From Oscillospiraceae bacterium (lineage in GTDB: Bacteria; Bacillota; Clostridia; Oscillospirales; Ruminococcaceae): a stretch of 52,768 nt of DNA. Under the pieces are notes generated by a model. It was given only the letters and a program-made list of their open reading frames with translations, ran no database searches and was not told the origin of the DNA. Shown one piece after another: positions 25,970 through 34,974 of this stretch. The position numbers and the translations under genes were made by a program. The stretch's first letter is position 1, and each line of letters begins with the position of its first letter. The DNA is taken from the NCBI GenBank assembly GCA_017408395.1, contig JAFQUQ010000004.1:1-52768 (forward strand). The letters are read 5' to 3'.

Positions 25970-27928
25970 GTGTTTTCACATATCGACGCTAAATATGCTT
26001 ACGAGGGCAATGACCTCGGTGCAACATATACAAAGGAAAAAACTATGTTCAAGCTGTGGGCGCCTGAAGCGGAGGCTGTTTCCATACATCTTTACCGTAC
26101 CTGCAAGGAAGAAAAGCCTTACCGCAATCTGCCTATGAAAAAGGGAAAGAACGGCGTGTGGTCCAAGGAAGTTTTCGGCGACCTTGACGGCGTATACTAT
26201 ACATATATGGTAACAAACGACGGCCTTGAACAGGAAACTATCGATATTTACGCCAAGACCGCAGGTGCAAACGGCGCAATGGGTATGGTGCTCGATTTCC
26301 AGAAGTGCAACCCCGCAGGCTGGGAAAATCAGGGCTACGTTCCCCTTGAACATTACACCGACGCCTGCATTTACGAAATGCACATCAGAGATTTTTCCAT
26401 CGACCCAAGCGGTCATTTCTGCTATAAAGGACGCTTCCTTGCGTTTATTGAAAAGGGACTCGTAAACGACGCAGGCGACTCTGTCGGTATCGACCACCTT
26501 AAAGAGCTGGGCGTTACTCACGTTCACCTTATGCCTGCCTTTGACTACGCTACCGTAGATGAAACACAGGTGCACAAGCCGCAGTTCAACTGGGGCTATG
26601 ACCCTCAGAATTACAACGTTCCCGAAGGCTCATATTCGACCGACCCCTTTGACGGCAAGTCAAGAGTTGCAGAGTTCAAGCGTATGGTTTACGCTCTTCA
26701 CAGAGAAGGTATCGGCGTAATTATGGACGTGGTTTACAATCACACCTACGCAACGGCGGACTCCTGCTTCACAAAGACTTACCCCTGCTATTACTACCGC
26801 CAGTGGGACAACAAGCTTAATCTTTACGCAAACGGCTCAGGCTGCGGCAATGAGCTTGCAACCGAGCGTGCAATGGTGCGTAAATATATCATCGACAGCC
26901 TTGTGCACTGGATGACCGAGTATAAAATCGACGGCTTCCGCTTTGACCTTATGGGACTTTACGACAACGAAACCATAAACGAGGCGTACCGTGTCCTGCA
27001 CGAGATAAATCCTAACGTTATAATGTACGGTGAGGGCTGGACAGGCGGCGACACACCCCTTGAATGGGAAAAGCGCTGTATGAAGCTCAATGCAAGATTT
27101 ACACCGAATGTAGCTTATTTCAGCGACGATTTCAGAGATACCGTCAAGGGCAACAACTTTGAAAACAAGCAGAAAGGCTATGTAAACGGTGCCTGCGGCT
27201 CGGAAGATTTTGTCCGTGAGATTATGTCGGGACGAATTCCGCATCCGCAGCTGCCTAATCTTACAAAATATTCCTGGGCAGACCATCCTACACAGACTGT
27301 AAACTACGTGGAAGCTCACGACAACCTGACCCTCTGGGATAAGCTTTACTACACAAACCCCACCGCAAGCGTTGAAACGCGTATCAAAATGGATAAGCTT
27401 GCGGCGGCAATGGTTTTCCTTTCACAGGGTATCCCGTTTATTCAGGCAGGACAGGAGTTCCTCCGTTCAAAGCCGTTCCCGGGCGGTATGGTTTTCGACC
27501 ATAACAGCTATAAATCCCCCGACGCTATCAACAGCTTAAAATGGAACAGAAAATCCGAGTTCCGCAGTGTTTTTGAGTATTATCAGGGTCTTATAGCCTT
27601 CCGTAAAGCACATTCCGCATTAAGAATGTACGACAACAGCCAGGTTGCGGAAAATTTATGGTATCTGGATAATCTTCCTCAGCACGTTGTAGGCTTTATC
27701 CTTAAAAATGACAATCTTTTTGAGGAAATGATAGTCTTTATCAATCCTAACGAATATTCCGTAAAGCTTCACGCATTCGGCGAATACGGCGTCTACATAG
27801 ACAGCAACTGTGCAGGCGTAAGACCAATGCGCACCGTAACAGGCGATTACGACCTCGACCCGTTAAGCGTTATCGTCCTCGGCAGAGAAAGAGAAGAATA
27901 TCTGGAAAACAGCCACGTTACAGACTGA
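25970..27928 (+). CDS. pulA: Type I pullulanase (GH13, CBM48)
   Basis: This enzyme hydrolyses alpha-1,6 branches of pullulan, starch or glycogen. The 652-aa protein starts at GTG and has no signal peptide, so it is intracellular and probably debranches stored or imported glucans. The CBM48 domain is about 15-105 (MFKLWAPEAEAVSIHLY). The GH13 barrel carries NWGYDP (207-212, the type I pullulanase signature is YNWGYDP), MDVVYNHT, GFRFDLMG with nucleophile Asp326, MYGEGW with acid/base Glu355, and EAHDN with Asp451. A beta domain ends the protein. It lies 155 bases after the Crp-type gene but has its own promoter. Confidence 0.94.
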   Translation: MFSHIDAKYAYEGNDLGATYTKEKTMFKLWAPEAEAVSIHLYRTCKEEKPYRNLPMKKGKNGVWSKEVFGDLDGVYYTYMVTNDGLEQETIDIYAKTAGANGAMGMVLDFQKCNPAGWENQGYVPLEHYTDACIYEMHIRDFSIDPSGHFCYKGRFLAFIEKGLVNDAGDSVGIDHLKELGVTHVHLMPAFDYATVDETQVHKPQFNWGYDPQNYNVPEGSYSTDPFDGKSRVAEFKRMVYALHREGIGVIMDVVYNHTYATADSCFTKTYPCYYYRQWDNKLNLYANGSGCGNELATERAMVRKYIIDSLVHWMTEYKIDGFRFDLMGLYDNETINEAYRVLHEINPNVIMYGEGWTGGDTPLEWEKRCMKLNARFTPNVAYFSDDFRDTVKGNNFENKQKGYVNGACGSEDFVREIMSGRIPHPQLPNLTKYSWADHPTQTVNYVEAHDNLTLWDKLYYTNPTASVETRIKMDKLAAAMVFLSQGIPFIQAGQEFLRSKPFPGGMVFDHNSYKSPDAINSLKWNRKSEFRSVFEYYQGLIAFRKAHSALRMYDNSQVAENLWYLDNLPQHVVGFILKNDNLFEEMIVFINPNEYSVKLHAFGEYGVYIDSNCAGVRPMRTVTGDYDLDPLSVIVLGREREEYLENSHVTD

Positions 27929-28292
27929 CACGGACGATAAAGTTTTAGGTCAAGCCTTTTTCAAAATGGCTTGAAAGCAAACTGCGTTTGCTTGGGTTCA
28001 AAGGGACAGAGCCTTTGGTGGGTTAAGGGCAAAGCCCTTAGTAATTCCAAGCAAAACTAAAGCGCAATTCAGAGCAAAACCCAAAGGTTAAGAAAAGTTA
28101 ATCTTTTCAATAATCTTAAATGGTACGTTAATCTGAATTGCGCTTAAATTTTACCCTGTTAAGCAATACCTACCCTTGATTTTGATTGAAAATAAGCGAA
28201 AGCGTTTTTCAATCAAAATCAACAAAGCCAATATAAAAAGGAACTATTATCCACTATACCCATAATCCCCCTCGTATCCCATATATTTTGCA

Positions 28293-28321
28293 TTGAAAAC
28301 AAGGAAAAATTCTGTTATAAT
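28293..28321 (+). promoter_or_regulatory. Promoter of the 20-aa peptide gene
   Basis: TTGAAA and TATAAT are 17 bases apart, with a TG extending the -10 (TGTTATAAT). Confidence 0.75.
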
Positions 28322-28372
28322 TAAGACAATCCCGGGAGAAAAATACAAAACAGCGAAAGGAGAATAAAAATT

Positions 28373-28435
28373 ATGTGCAACATTTTCACATCCCTTTGTG
28401 AGGCTCTTAAGTCATTTTTCTCATTCTGTGCGTAA
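28373..28435 (+). CDS. 20-aa Cys/Phe-rich peptide
   Basis: The ORF encodes MCNIFTSLCEALKSFFSFCA. AAAGGAG lies 10 bases before the ATG, a clear promoter is 52 bases upstream and a strong intrinsic terminator begins 15 bases after the stop, so this is a complete unit. The peptide is hydrophobic, has three cysteines (2, 9, 19) and could form an amphipathic helix with one Glu and one Lys. I do not recognise it. Possibilities are a small membrane peptide or type I toxin, a signalling peptide, or a peptide made by an RNA with another role. It sits inside hairpin-array copy 5, unlike any other copy here. Confidence 0.65.
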   Translation: MCNIFTSLCEALKSFFSFCA

Positions 28436-28450
28436 TTGAGTGACATACAT

Positions 28451-28487
28451 AAAGCCTGCCGCAAATTTACTGCGGCAGGCTTTTTTT
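28451..28487 (+). terminator. Intrinsic terminator of the peptide gene
   Basis: AAAGCCTGCCGCA pairs with TGCGGCAGGCTTT around a 7-nt loop and ends in a T7 run. Confidence 0.9.
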
Positions 28488-28773
28488 AGCTGTAATCTTT
28501 ATTTGTTTTGTCGTTGCAAATCAGAAACGCTTACGCTTTTTCCGATTTGCAACGAGGGTTTGTTTAGTTTAAAACGGATAAAAATTAAGCGCAATTCAGA
28601 TTAACGTACCACTTAAGATTATTGAAAAGATTAACTTTTCTTAACCTTTGGGGGTTACTCTGAATTGCGCTTTAGTGTTGCTTTTGGTTTTGCTTGGGTT
28701 TGCTAAGGGCGCTGCCCTTAACCTTGCCAAAGGGACATTGCCCCTTTGGAATCCCTGAGCCGCCTTTGGCGGA

Positions 28774-31182
28774 TTAACCGAGAGTTACTACGATTTCGTT
28801 TTCGTCAGCAAGTTCTGCTGCAGGGAGGTAGTTGCCTTCGATTGTTTTGCCGTTGATTACGATGGACTTAACGCCGCTTTCAACGTGGTCAGGGTTGTTG
28901 AATGTCATAGAGAGCTTCTTGCCTCTGAATGTCTTTTCAACAGAGTAGCTGTCCCATTCGGATGGAATGGAAGGAGCGATCTTAAGACCGTCAGCGTCAG
29001 GACGCATACCGAGGATACCTTCTACACAGCCAACCATAACTGTTGAAGCTGTACCTGTGAGCCAGTGAACGTGTGAACGTCCTTCGAATGGTGAACGTGT
29101 GGATTCTGTGAACTGACCGTGAGCGTATGGCTCGATAACTCTGATCTCAGCCTTGTCGTTGAGAGCAGCAGGGGAGGATTCGAGGAAGTATTCGAATGCT
29201 CTGTTACCGTGGCCGAGGAGGGATTCAGCGAGAATTGCCCAGCCCTGTGACTGAGAGAAGATACCGCCGTTTTCCTTTGTATCAGGGTTGAAGATGTGCA
29301 TAAGAGCACCGTCAAAGTAATTCTTAACGTATGGTGGTTCAAGAAGCTTTACGCCGTAAGGTGTGTTGAGGATCTCGTGAACGGAGTCCATTGACTTTTC
29401 AGCCTGTTCCTTGGAAGCAAAGCCTGAGATTACGCCCCAGCTCTGTGGGTTGAGCCACATATTAGCTTCTGGGTCCTTCTTAGCGCCTACGATAACGCCG
29501 TCTTCACGGATACCTCTGATCCATCTGTCTTCGTCCCAGCACTTGTCGAGGGAAGCACCCAGCTCGCCCTGTACCTTATCAAGGTAAGCAACGTATTCTG
29601 TGTCGCCCTTTTCAACAGCGTAGCCCTTGAGAACTGTCATAGCGTAGTAAAGCTGGAATGCAACGAATGTGGATTCGCCCTTCTTGCCCATTCTTAAGCA
29701 GTCGTTCCAGTCAGCGTGGAGACCTGCAGGCATACTGTGGTCGCCGAGGTGTGTCATAGAGAAGTTGATAGCTCTCTTAAGGTGGTCGTAAACAGTGCCT
29801 TCGCCGCCGTTTGAATATACGATAACTTCGTCGAGGAATGCCTTGTTGCCGCTTTCGCCGATGTACTTAACGATAGTCGGGAAGAGCCAGAGAGCGTCGT
29901 CTGCACGGTAGGATGGGTGGCCTGTTTCCTTAGCGTAAACGGAATTTTCGTCGTTTTCGTCAGGGCAGGTTTCGTGGCCTGCGTTGTGGTCAAACTTAAC
30001 AAGTGGAAGACCTGCGCCGTTGTCAACCTGTGCGGAGAGCATAAAGCGGATCTTTTCAGCAGCAAGCTCAGGGTCAAGGTGGATGATACCCTGGATGTCC
30101 TGAACTGTATCACGGTAGCCGTAGCCGTTTCTTAAACCGCAGTAGATGAAGGAAGCAGCTCTTGACCAGATGAATGTGATGAAGCAGTTGTAAGCGTTCC
30201 AAACGTTGATCATATTGTTGAATGCATCGTTAGGAGTCTTGACCTGGAAGTTGCCCAGCTTCTTGTGCCAGTATTTCTTGAGCTCCTTGATGTCAGCGTC
30301 AGCCTTGCCTGCAACCTTGTATTCGTTGAGGATAGCAGTAGCTTCAGCGTTGTCCTTCTGACCCACGATGTAGATAAGCTCGATAGTGCCGCCTGCACCG
30401 AGAGTTACAGCAGACTGGAGAGCACCGCAGGCATTAGCGTTATAGTTGAGAACATTGTCGCATCTGCCGCTTTCAACAGCGATAGGGTTGCTGTATGTTC
30501 TGTAATTGCCGATAAAGTGGTCAAGGGAACCGTTGTAGCCGCAAACGTCAGCGCCTACCATACCGAAGAAACGTTCTCTGTGGTTGGAGCCTGTTTCGTC
30601 CTTGCCGCTGTTTTCGTTGATGTGCTGGAGGATCTTGTTTTCTTCAAAGGTAGTTCTTGTAATGAACTGTGTGTACTGGAGGTTTACCTGATCCTGTTCG
30701 TAGTTGTTTTCGTTTGTGAATTCACAGAAGCCGTAAACGGAGAGGTGTTTTTCGGCGTTGGAAGTATTTGTAATGATAGCTCTCCAAACTTCATAAGTCT
30801 TGTTGAGAGGAACGTAATATGTAACCTCGGAGTGAACGTCAGCGTAGTCAGCGGAAATTATTGTATAAGCAGTACCGTGGCGGCATTCGCTCTTGTATGT
30901 GTCAACAGGCTTGCCTACAGGCTGCCAGGAAGCGGACCAGTAGTCCTTTGTGTCGTTATCTCTGAGGTAGATAAATCTGCCCGGGAGAGACATATTGGAA
31001 TTGAAGCGGTAACGGAGGATACGGCCGTTTGCGCCTGATTTTACGAAGCTATAGCCTGCTGCGTTGTTGGAAATGATTGCACCGTATTCAGGAGAACCCA
31101 GATAGTTTACCCAAGGTGCAGGTGTAGCAGGGTTAGTGATAACATATTCTTTATTTTCGAGATCAAAATGTCCGAACTGCAT
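28774..31182 (-). CDS. GH94 phosphorylase, probably cellobiose phosphorylase
   Basis: The family cleaves beta-linked disaccharides with phosphate, giving glucose 1-phosphate and saving ATP. The 802-aa protein begins MQFGHFDLENKEYVITNPAT, close to cellobiose phosphorylases, with the N-terminal beta-sandwich followed by an (alpha/alpha)6 barrel. HADWNDCLRMG (489-499) holds the catalytic Asp494, and GYGYRDTVQDIQ is also conserved. It lacks a signal peptide and is cytosolic. ATG 31182 is chosen for AAGGAG before it; the frame is open to 31227 but that lies in the leader. Cellobionate or other phosphorylase specificity cannot be excluded. The gene is convergent with pulA, separated by copy 5. Confidence 0.88.
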   Translation of the reverse strand: MQFGHFDLENKEYVITNPATPAPWVNYLGSPEYGAIISNNAAGYSFVKSGANGRILRYRFNSNMSLPGRFIYLRDNDTKDYWSASWQPVGKPVDTYKSECRHGTAYTIISADYADVHSEVTYYVPLNKTYEVWRAIITNTSNAEKHLSVYGFCEFTNENNYEQDQVNLQYTQFITRTTFEENKILQHINENSGKDETGSNHRERFFGMVGADVCGYNGSLDHFIGNYRTYSNPIAVESGRCDNVLNYNANACGALQSAVTLGAGGTIELIYIVGQKDNAEATAILNEYKVAGKADADIKELKKYWHKKLGNFQVKTPNDAFNNMINVWNAYNCFITFIWSRAASFIYCGLRNGYGYRDTVQDIQGIIHLDPELAAEKIRFMLSAQVDNGAGLPLVKFDHNAGHETCPDENDENSVYAKETGHPSYRADDALWLFPTIVKYIGESGNKAFLDEVIVYSNGGEGTVYDHLKRAINFSMTHLGDHSMPAGLHADWNDCLRMGKKGESTFVAFQLYYAMTVLKGYAVEKGDTEYVAYLDKVQGELGASLDKCWDEDRWIRGIREDGVIVGAKKDPEANMWLNPQSWGVISGFASKEQAEKSMDSVHEILNTPYGVKLLEPPYVKNYFDGALMHIFNPDTKENGGIFSQSQGWAILAESLLGHGNRAFEYFLESSPAALNDKAEIRVIEPYAHGQFTESTRSPFEGRSHVHWLTGTASTVMVGCVEGILGMRPDADGLKIAPSIPSEWDSYSVEKTFRGKKLSMTFNNPDHVESGVKSIVINGKTIEGNYLPAAELADENEIVVTLG

Positions 31183-31237
31183 TTTTAAAACACTCCTTAA
31201 AATTAAATTAGGTTTACCCCATTGCATTAGTACTTAC

Positions 31238-31266
31238 ATTTTAACATCTGTAAACGATTATTGCAA
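31238..31266 (-). promoter_or_regulatory. GH94 promoter with cre-like operator in spacer
   Basis: On the minus strand TTGCAA (31261-31266) and TAAAAT (31238-31243, with TG extension) are 17 bases apart. TGTAAACGATTATT (plus strand, 31249-31262) resembles the CcpA cre consensus and lies in the spacer. Confidence 0.65.
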
Positions 31267-31274
31267 GGGGATTT

Positions 31275-31318
31275 AAAAAAATTCACAATTTCAAACGATT
31301 AAAGTTGTGATTTTTTTA
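31275..31318. repeat. Dyad upstream of GH94 and tadA
   Basis: TCACAA (31283-31288) and TTGTGA (31305-31310) bound a 28-bp imperfect palindrome with AAACGATT at its centre, flanked by A6 and T7. It could be an operator for either divergent gene, or a hairpin with terminator-like form on both strands. It shares the AAACGATT motif with the GH94 spacer operator. Confidence 0.5.
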
Positions 31319-31384
31319 TGAATGCGTGAAATTTAAGGAGTAAAAATACATTTTATGTAAACAGGATTAAATTTTTGCAGGCTG

Positions 31385-31413
31385 TTGCAATTTGCGGAAA
31401 ATAAATATATACT
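31385..31413 (+). promoter_or_regulatory. Promoter of the tadA-GNAT gene
   Basis: TTGCAA and TATACT are 17 bases apart. Transcription near 31420 leaves a short leader before the first usable start codons. Confidence 0.65.
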
Positions 31414-31450
31414 ATATATAAAGGTTGTGATTGAAACGGATACTATATAT

Positions 31451-32401
31451 ATGTATATGAAACGGGCACTTGAGCTTGCACAGCTTGCGGCTGACGAGGG
31501 AGAAGCTCCCATAGGTGCGGTTGTGGTGCGTGACAGGGACGGCAAAATCGTAGGCGAGGGCAGAAACAGCCGTGAAAAAGCGAAAAACGCCCTCGGACAC
31601 GCCGAAATTTCCGCAATAGACGAGGCCTGTAAAACTTTAGGCGGCTGGCGGCTGTCGGGGTGCACCCTTTATGTTACCCTTGAACCCTGTCCCATGTGCA
31701 CGGGTGCTGTCATAAACGCACGCATTGACAGGGTAGTTTACGGCGCTTATGATAAAAAAGCAGGTTCTCTCGGCTCTGTGGCGGATTTTTCTAAACTGCC
31801 CTATAACCATAAACCCGAAATCATAGCGGGGGTAATGCAGGAGGAGTGCGAGGGGATTTTAAAGGAATTCTTCAGAAATTTAAGGAGTGCAAAGAAAATG
31901 AACGATGTAAAGCTTATTCCCGTTGAAACGGATGAGCAGATAAAGGTCTGTGCGGAAATTGCCGATGAGATCTGGCACGAGTGGTTCCCGTCCATTCTTA
32001 CGGCGGAGCAGATAGATTATATGGTGGACAAGTTCCAGTCGGTAAAGGCAATGACGGAGCAGATACGTTCCACAGGCTACAAATATTATTTTATCCACCG
32101 CAACGGCGTTCATATGGGCTACACCGCAATACACGCCGAGGAGGACGGCAGGCTGTTCCTTTCCAAAATCTATCTTAAGAAAGAGTACAGAGGGAAGGGC
32201 TATGCAGGCAAAACCTTTGCATTTTTAAAGGAATACTGCTTAAACAACGGCTTAAAGGCAATATGGCTCACAGTAAACAAGAACAATGCAAGCTCCATTG
32301 CAGTTTACGAAAAGACAGGCTTTAAGCTTATAGGCGAGGGCGTGACGGACATCGGAAAAGGCTTTGTGATGGACGATTATTTCTATCAGCTGGATGTGTG
32401 A
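31451..32401 (+). CDS. tadA: tRNA adenosine deaminase TadA fused to a GNAT acetyltransferase
   Basis: One open frame of about 316 aa. Residues 1-145 are TadA, which makes inosine at the tRNA-Arg wobble base: APIGAVVV, zinc site His50 with Glu52 (GHAEISAID) and PCPMC (Cys80, Cys83). From Met150 a GNAT domain follows (MNDVKLIPVETDEQIKVCAE, then LSKIYLKKEYRGKGYAGKTF with the R-G-x-G-x-A CoA motif). TAAGGAG (31881-31887) lies 10 bases before the Met150 codon, so the GNAT part could also be made separately from ATG 31898. The N-terminal start is uncertain because no strong RBS is seen; GTG 31427 is an alternative. Confidence 0.85.
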   Translation: MYMKRALELAQLAADEGEAPIGAVVVRDRDGKIVGEGRNSREKAKNALGHAEISAIDEACKTLGGWRLSGCTLYVTLEPCPMCTGAVINARIDRVVYGAYDKKAGSLGSVADFSKLPYNHKPEIIAGVMQEECEGILKEFFRNLRSAKKMNDVKLIPVETDEQIKVCAEIADEIWHEWFPSILTAEQIDYMVDKFQSVKAMTEQIRSTGYKYYFIHRNGVHMGYTAIHAEEDGRLFLSKIYLKKEYRGKGYAGKTFAFLKEYCLNNGLKAIWLTVNKNNASSIAVYEKTGFKLIGEGVTDIGKGFVMDDYFYQLDV

Positions 32402-32408
32402 GGTTAAA

Positions 32409-32849
32409 ATGATACGATTTTTTAAAGCAGAGGACAGGGACTTTTTCCTCAGTACCGCAGATGAATTCTACCACACGGACGCAGTTGAAAAGCCTCTGCC
32501 GACAGAAAAGCTTGAAGCGGATTTTGATGAGATAATGCGGTCGGACGTGTATCTGGAAGGGTTTATAATGGAGTACGGCGGCGAAAATGCAGGCTACTGC
32601 ATTACGGCAAAGACCTTTCATACGGAGGCAGGCGGTCTGTCGGTGTGGATAGAGGATATTTACATTAAAAAGGAATACCGTGGAAAAGGTCTGGGGACGG
32701 AGCTTTTCGATTTCCTGCATAAACACTACGGCGGCAGAGTAAAAAGGTTCCGCCTTGAAGCCGAGCCTGAAAACGAAATTGCCGTGCGGCTCTATGAAAA
32801 ACAGGGCTTCCGTGTGCTGCCCTATATGCAGATGATAAAGGATTTTTAA
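32409..32849 (+). CDS. GNAT-family N-acetyltransferase
   Basis: A 146-aa protein with the GNAT fold: IRFFKAEDRDFFLSTADEFY at the start, VWIEDIYIKKEYRGKGLGTELFDFL carrying motif A (R-G-K-G-L-G), and RLEAEPENEIAVRLYEKQGF for motif B. The acceptor is unknown. It starts 7 bases after the tadA-GNAT gene and is probably in the same operon. The start at 32409 is preferred to GTG 32394, which overlaps the upstream gene. Confidence 0.85.
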   Translation: MIRFFKAEDRDFFLSTADEFYHTDAVEKPLPTEKLEADFDEIMRSDVYLEGFIMEYGGENAGYCITAKTFHTEAGGLSVWIEDIYIKKEYRGKGLGTELFDFLHKHYGGRVKRFRLEAEPENEIAVRLYEKQGFRVLPYMQMIKDF

Positions 32850-32870
32850 GTTTAGCGAGGCAAAATTATT

Positions 32871-33875
32871 ATGCTTGTAAACAGCAATGAATATCTTGAA
32901 ATAGTAAACAATATAAAAAGCAATATCCGCTCAGCTCAGTATAAAGCGGCTGTTGCTGCAAACCGGGAGCTTATTCTCCTGTATTGGAATATAGGAAAAA
33001 TTATAAATGACCATAAATCATGGGGGAGTAAATTCGTTGAAAATCTTGCACGGGATATAAAGCTGGATTTTCCTGACATGAAAGGTTTTTCAGTGAGAAA
33101 TCTTAAATATATGTCCAAGCTTGCAGCAACCTATGATGATACTGAATTTGTGCAACAGGTTGTTGCACAAATTCCCTGGGGACACAATGTGGTGGTTCTT
33201 GATAAAATCAACGAAGGTTCCCAAAGAAAATGGTATCTTAATCAAATCATAGAGAACGGCTGGTCAAGAAATATTCTTGTTCACCAGATAGAATCCGATT
33301 TGTACGGCAGACAGGTCCTTGCTGACAAGATCAGCAATTTTAATAATAAACTTGCTGATACGCAAAGTGAATTAGCGGTTCAGACTATGAAAGATCCGTA
33401 TATTTTTGATTTTATACCGCTTAAGGCTGATATGGTTGAGCGTGATATCGAAAATGAACTGGTCAAGAATGTTACGTCGCTTTTGCTGGAGCTTGGAAAG
33501 GGATTTGCGTTCCTTGGAAATCAATATCATATTGAGATAGGCGGTGAGGATTTTTATCTTGATCTGCTTTTCTATAATCTGAATTTGCGGTGTTATGTGG
33601 TTATTGAGCTGAAAACAGGGGAGTTCAGACCTGAATATGCAGGCAAGCTGAATTTTTATTTATCTGCGGTAGATTCGGAACTGAAAAAAGACGAAGATAA
33701 TCCGTCCATAGGTCTGCTGCTGTGTAAAAGTAAAAATAATATTATTGCTGAATATACCTTGAGAGATATGAGCAAGCCGATCGGAGTCAGCGAGTACAAG
33801 GTTACAAGAACTCTTCCTAAGGAACTGGAGGAGACTTTGCCGTCGGAAGAGGATATTCAGAAGAGAATAAAATAA
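32871..33875 (+). CDS. DUF1016 (YhcG-type) PD-(D/E)xK nuclease protein
   Basis: A 334-aa protein with an N-terminal helical DUF1016 domain ([44 protein letters not shown]) and a C-terminal nuclease domain. The likely catalytic residues are Asp231, Glu246 and Lys248 ([26 protein letters not shown] region). Family members occur with restriction-modification and other defence genes, but here it stands alone among housekeeping genes. Its base composition is more AT-rich than its neighbours, which suggests recent acquisition. RBS is weak. Confidence 0.88.
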   Translation: MLVNSNEYLEIVNNIKSNIRSAQYKAAVAANRELILLYWNIGKIINDHKSWGSKFVENLARDIKLDFPDMKGFSVRNLKYMSKLAATYDDTEFVQQVVAQIPWGHNVVVLDKINEGSQRKWYLNQIIENGWSRNILVHQIESDLYGRQVLADKISNFNNKLADTQSELAVQTMKDPYIFDFIPLKADMVERDIENELVKNVTSLLLELGKGFAFLGNQYHIEIGGEDFYLDLLFYNLNLRCYVVIELKTGEFRPEYAGKLNFYLSAVDSELKKDEDNPSIGLLLCKSKNNIIAEYTLRDMSKPIGVSEYKVTRTLPKELEETLPSEEDIQKRIK

Positions 33876-33897
33876 TGTATGTCGGAAAAGGAATCAT

Positions 33898-34974
33898 ATG
33901 AGTAATTTACAGAATGGAATAAAAACAGACAGCGTCCGTCTTTCCGAGGACGGCGGCGCTGTAATAATAATCGACCAGACGGAGCTTCCGAACCGTACCG
34001 TTTATCTTGAGCTTAAAACGGCTGAGCAGGTTTACGAGGCGATACAGAAGCTTCGTGTCAGAGGAGCTCCCGCTATCGGAATTTGTGCAGGCTACGGTAT
34101 GTATGTAACTGCGCAGGCACTTGATTTAAGCAGCTACGGAAATTTTTACAGTGCGTTTAAACAGAAAAAGGACTATATAAATTCATCACGTCCTACCGCT
34201 GTAAATTTAAGCCACGCTCTTGAAAGAATGGAGCGTATCGTTAAGGAAAACGACGGTCTTTCTCCCGTGGAGATACTCCCTCTTTTAAAGGAAGAAGCGG
34301 AAAATATCCACAAGGAAGATATTGAAATGTGCAAAGCCATTTCCGAGTACGGTCTGACTCTCGTTAAGGACGGTGACGGTATACTTACACACTGCAATGC
34401 TGGTCCTCTTGCAACTTCAAGGTACGGTACGGGACTGGGTACGCTTTTTCTCGGCAAGGAGAGAGGTTACGAGTTTAAGGTGTGGTGCGATGAAACACGT
34501 CCTCTGCTTCAGGGCGCAAGGCTTACAGCTTACGAGCTTTTCAATGCAGGTATAGACGTGACCCTTATCTGCGACAATATGGCTTCAACGGTAATGAAGC
34601 AGGGGAAGATAAATGCGGTTTTCGTAGGCTGTGACAGGGTTGCGGCAAACGGTGACACCGCAAATAAGATAGGTACAAGCGGTGCGGCGGTGCTTGCAAA
34701 GCATTACGGCATACCGTTCTATGTTTTCTGCCCGTCGTCAACAATAGATTTTACCTGCGAAACGGGGGAAGACATAAAAATCGAGCTGAGAAGCCCAGAC
34801 GAGATAAAAACAATGTTTTTCAGCGAGCCGTCTTCACCTGAGGGGGTAAAATGCTATAATCCGTCCTTTGATGTGACGGACGGCGAGCTTATTACGGCAA
34901 TAGTGACGGAAAAGGGAATATGCCGTCCGCCGTTCAGAGAAAGTTTATACAAAATGTTCAGGAAAGAGGAATGA
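33898..34974 (+). CDS. mtnA: S-methyl-5-thioribose-1-phosphate isomerase
   Basis: MtnA converts methylthioribose 1-phosphate to methylthioribulose 1-phosphate in methionine salvage. The 358-aa protein contains [31 protein letters not shown] with catalytic Cys166, [18 protein letters not shown] with Asp246, and [18 protein letters not shown] precedes the ATG. The stop overlaps the start of the amidohydrolase gene (ATGA), showing coupling. No other mtn gene is in the window. Confidence 0.93.
   Translation: MSNLQNGIKTDSVRLSEDGGAVIIIDQTELPNRTVYLELKTAEQVYEAIQKLRVRGAPAIGICAGYGMYVTAQALDLSSYGNFYSAFKQKKDYINSSRPTAVNLSHALERMERIVKENDGLSPVEILPLLKEEAENIHKEDIEMCKAISEYGLTLVKDGDGILTHCNAGPLATSRYGTGLGTLFLGKERGYEFKVWCDETRPLLQGARLTAYELFNAGIDVTLICDNMASTVMKQGKINAVFVGCDRVAANGDTANKIGTSGAAVLAKHYGIPFYVFCPSSTIDFTCETGEDIKIELRSPDEIKTMFFSEPSSPEGVKCYNPSFDVTDGELITAIVTEKGICRPPFRESLYKMFRKEE

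Larger units (their letters stand above)
27938..28772. repeat. Hairpin-array element, copy 5, holding a small gene
   Basis: The left end (TAAAGTTTTAGGTCAAGCC) and both long GCGCAATTCAG hairpins (right one about 28588-28669) are present. Most of the usual core is replaced. Hairpin L (28176-28222) is perfect over 16-17 bp with tip GCGAAAGC, and hairpin J (about 28512-28555) remains with minus-strand tip GCGTAAGC. Between them sits a complete small transcription unit (28293-28487). The right end lacks the terminal GGCTTGACCTAAA motif and ends in a short hairpin GCCGCCTTTGGCGG beside the GH94 stop codon. Confidence 0.85.
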
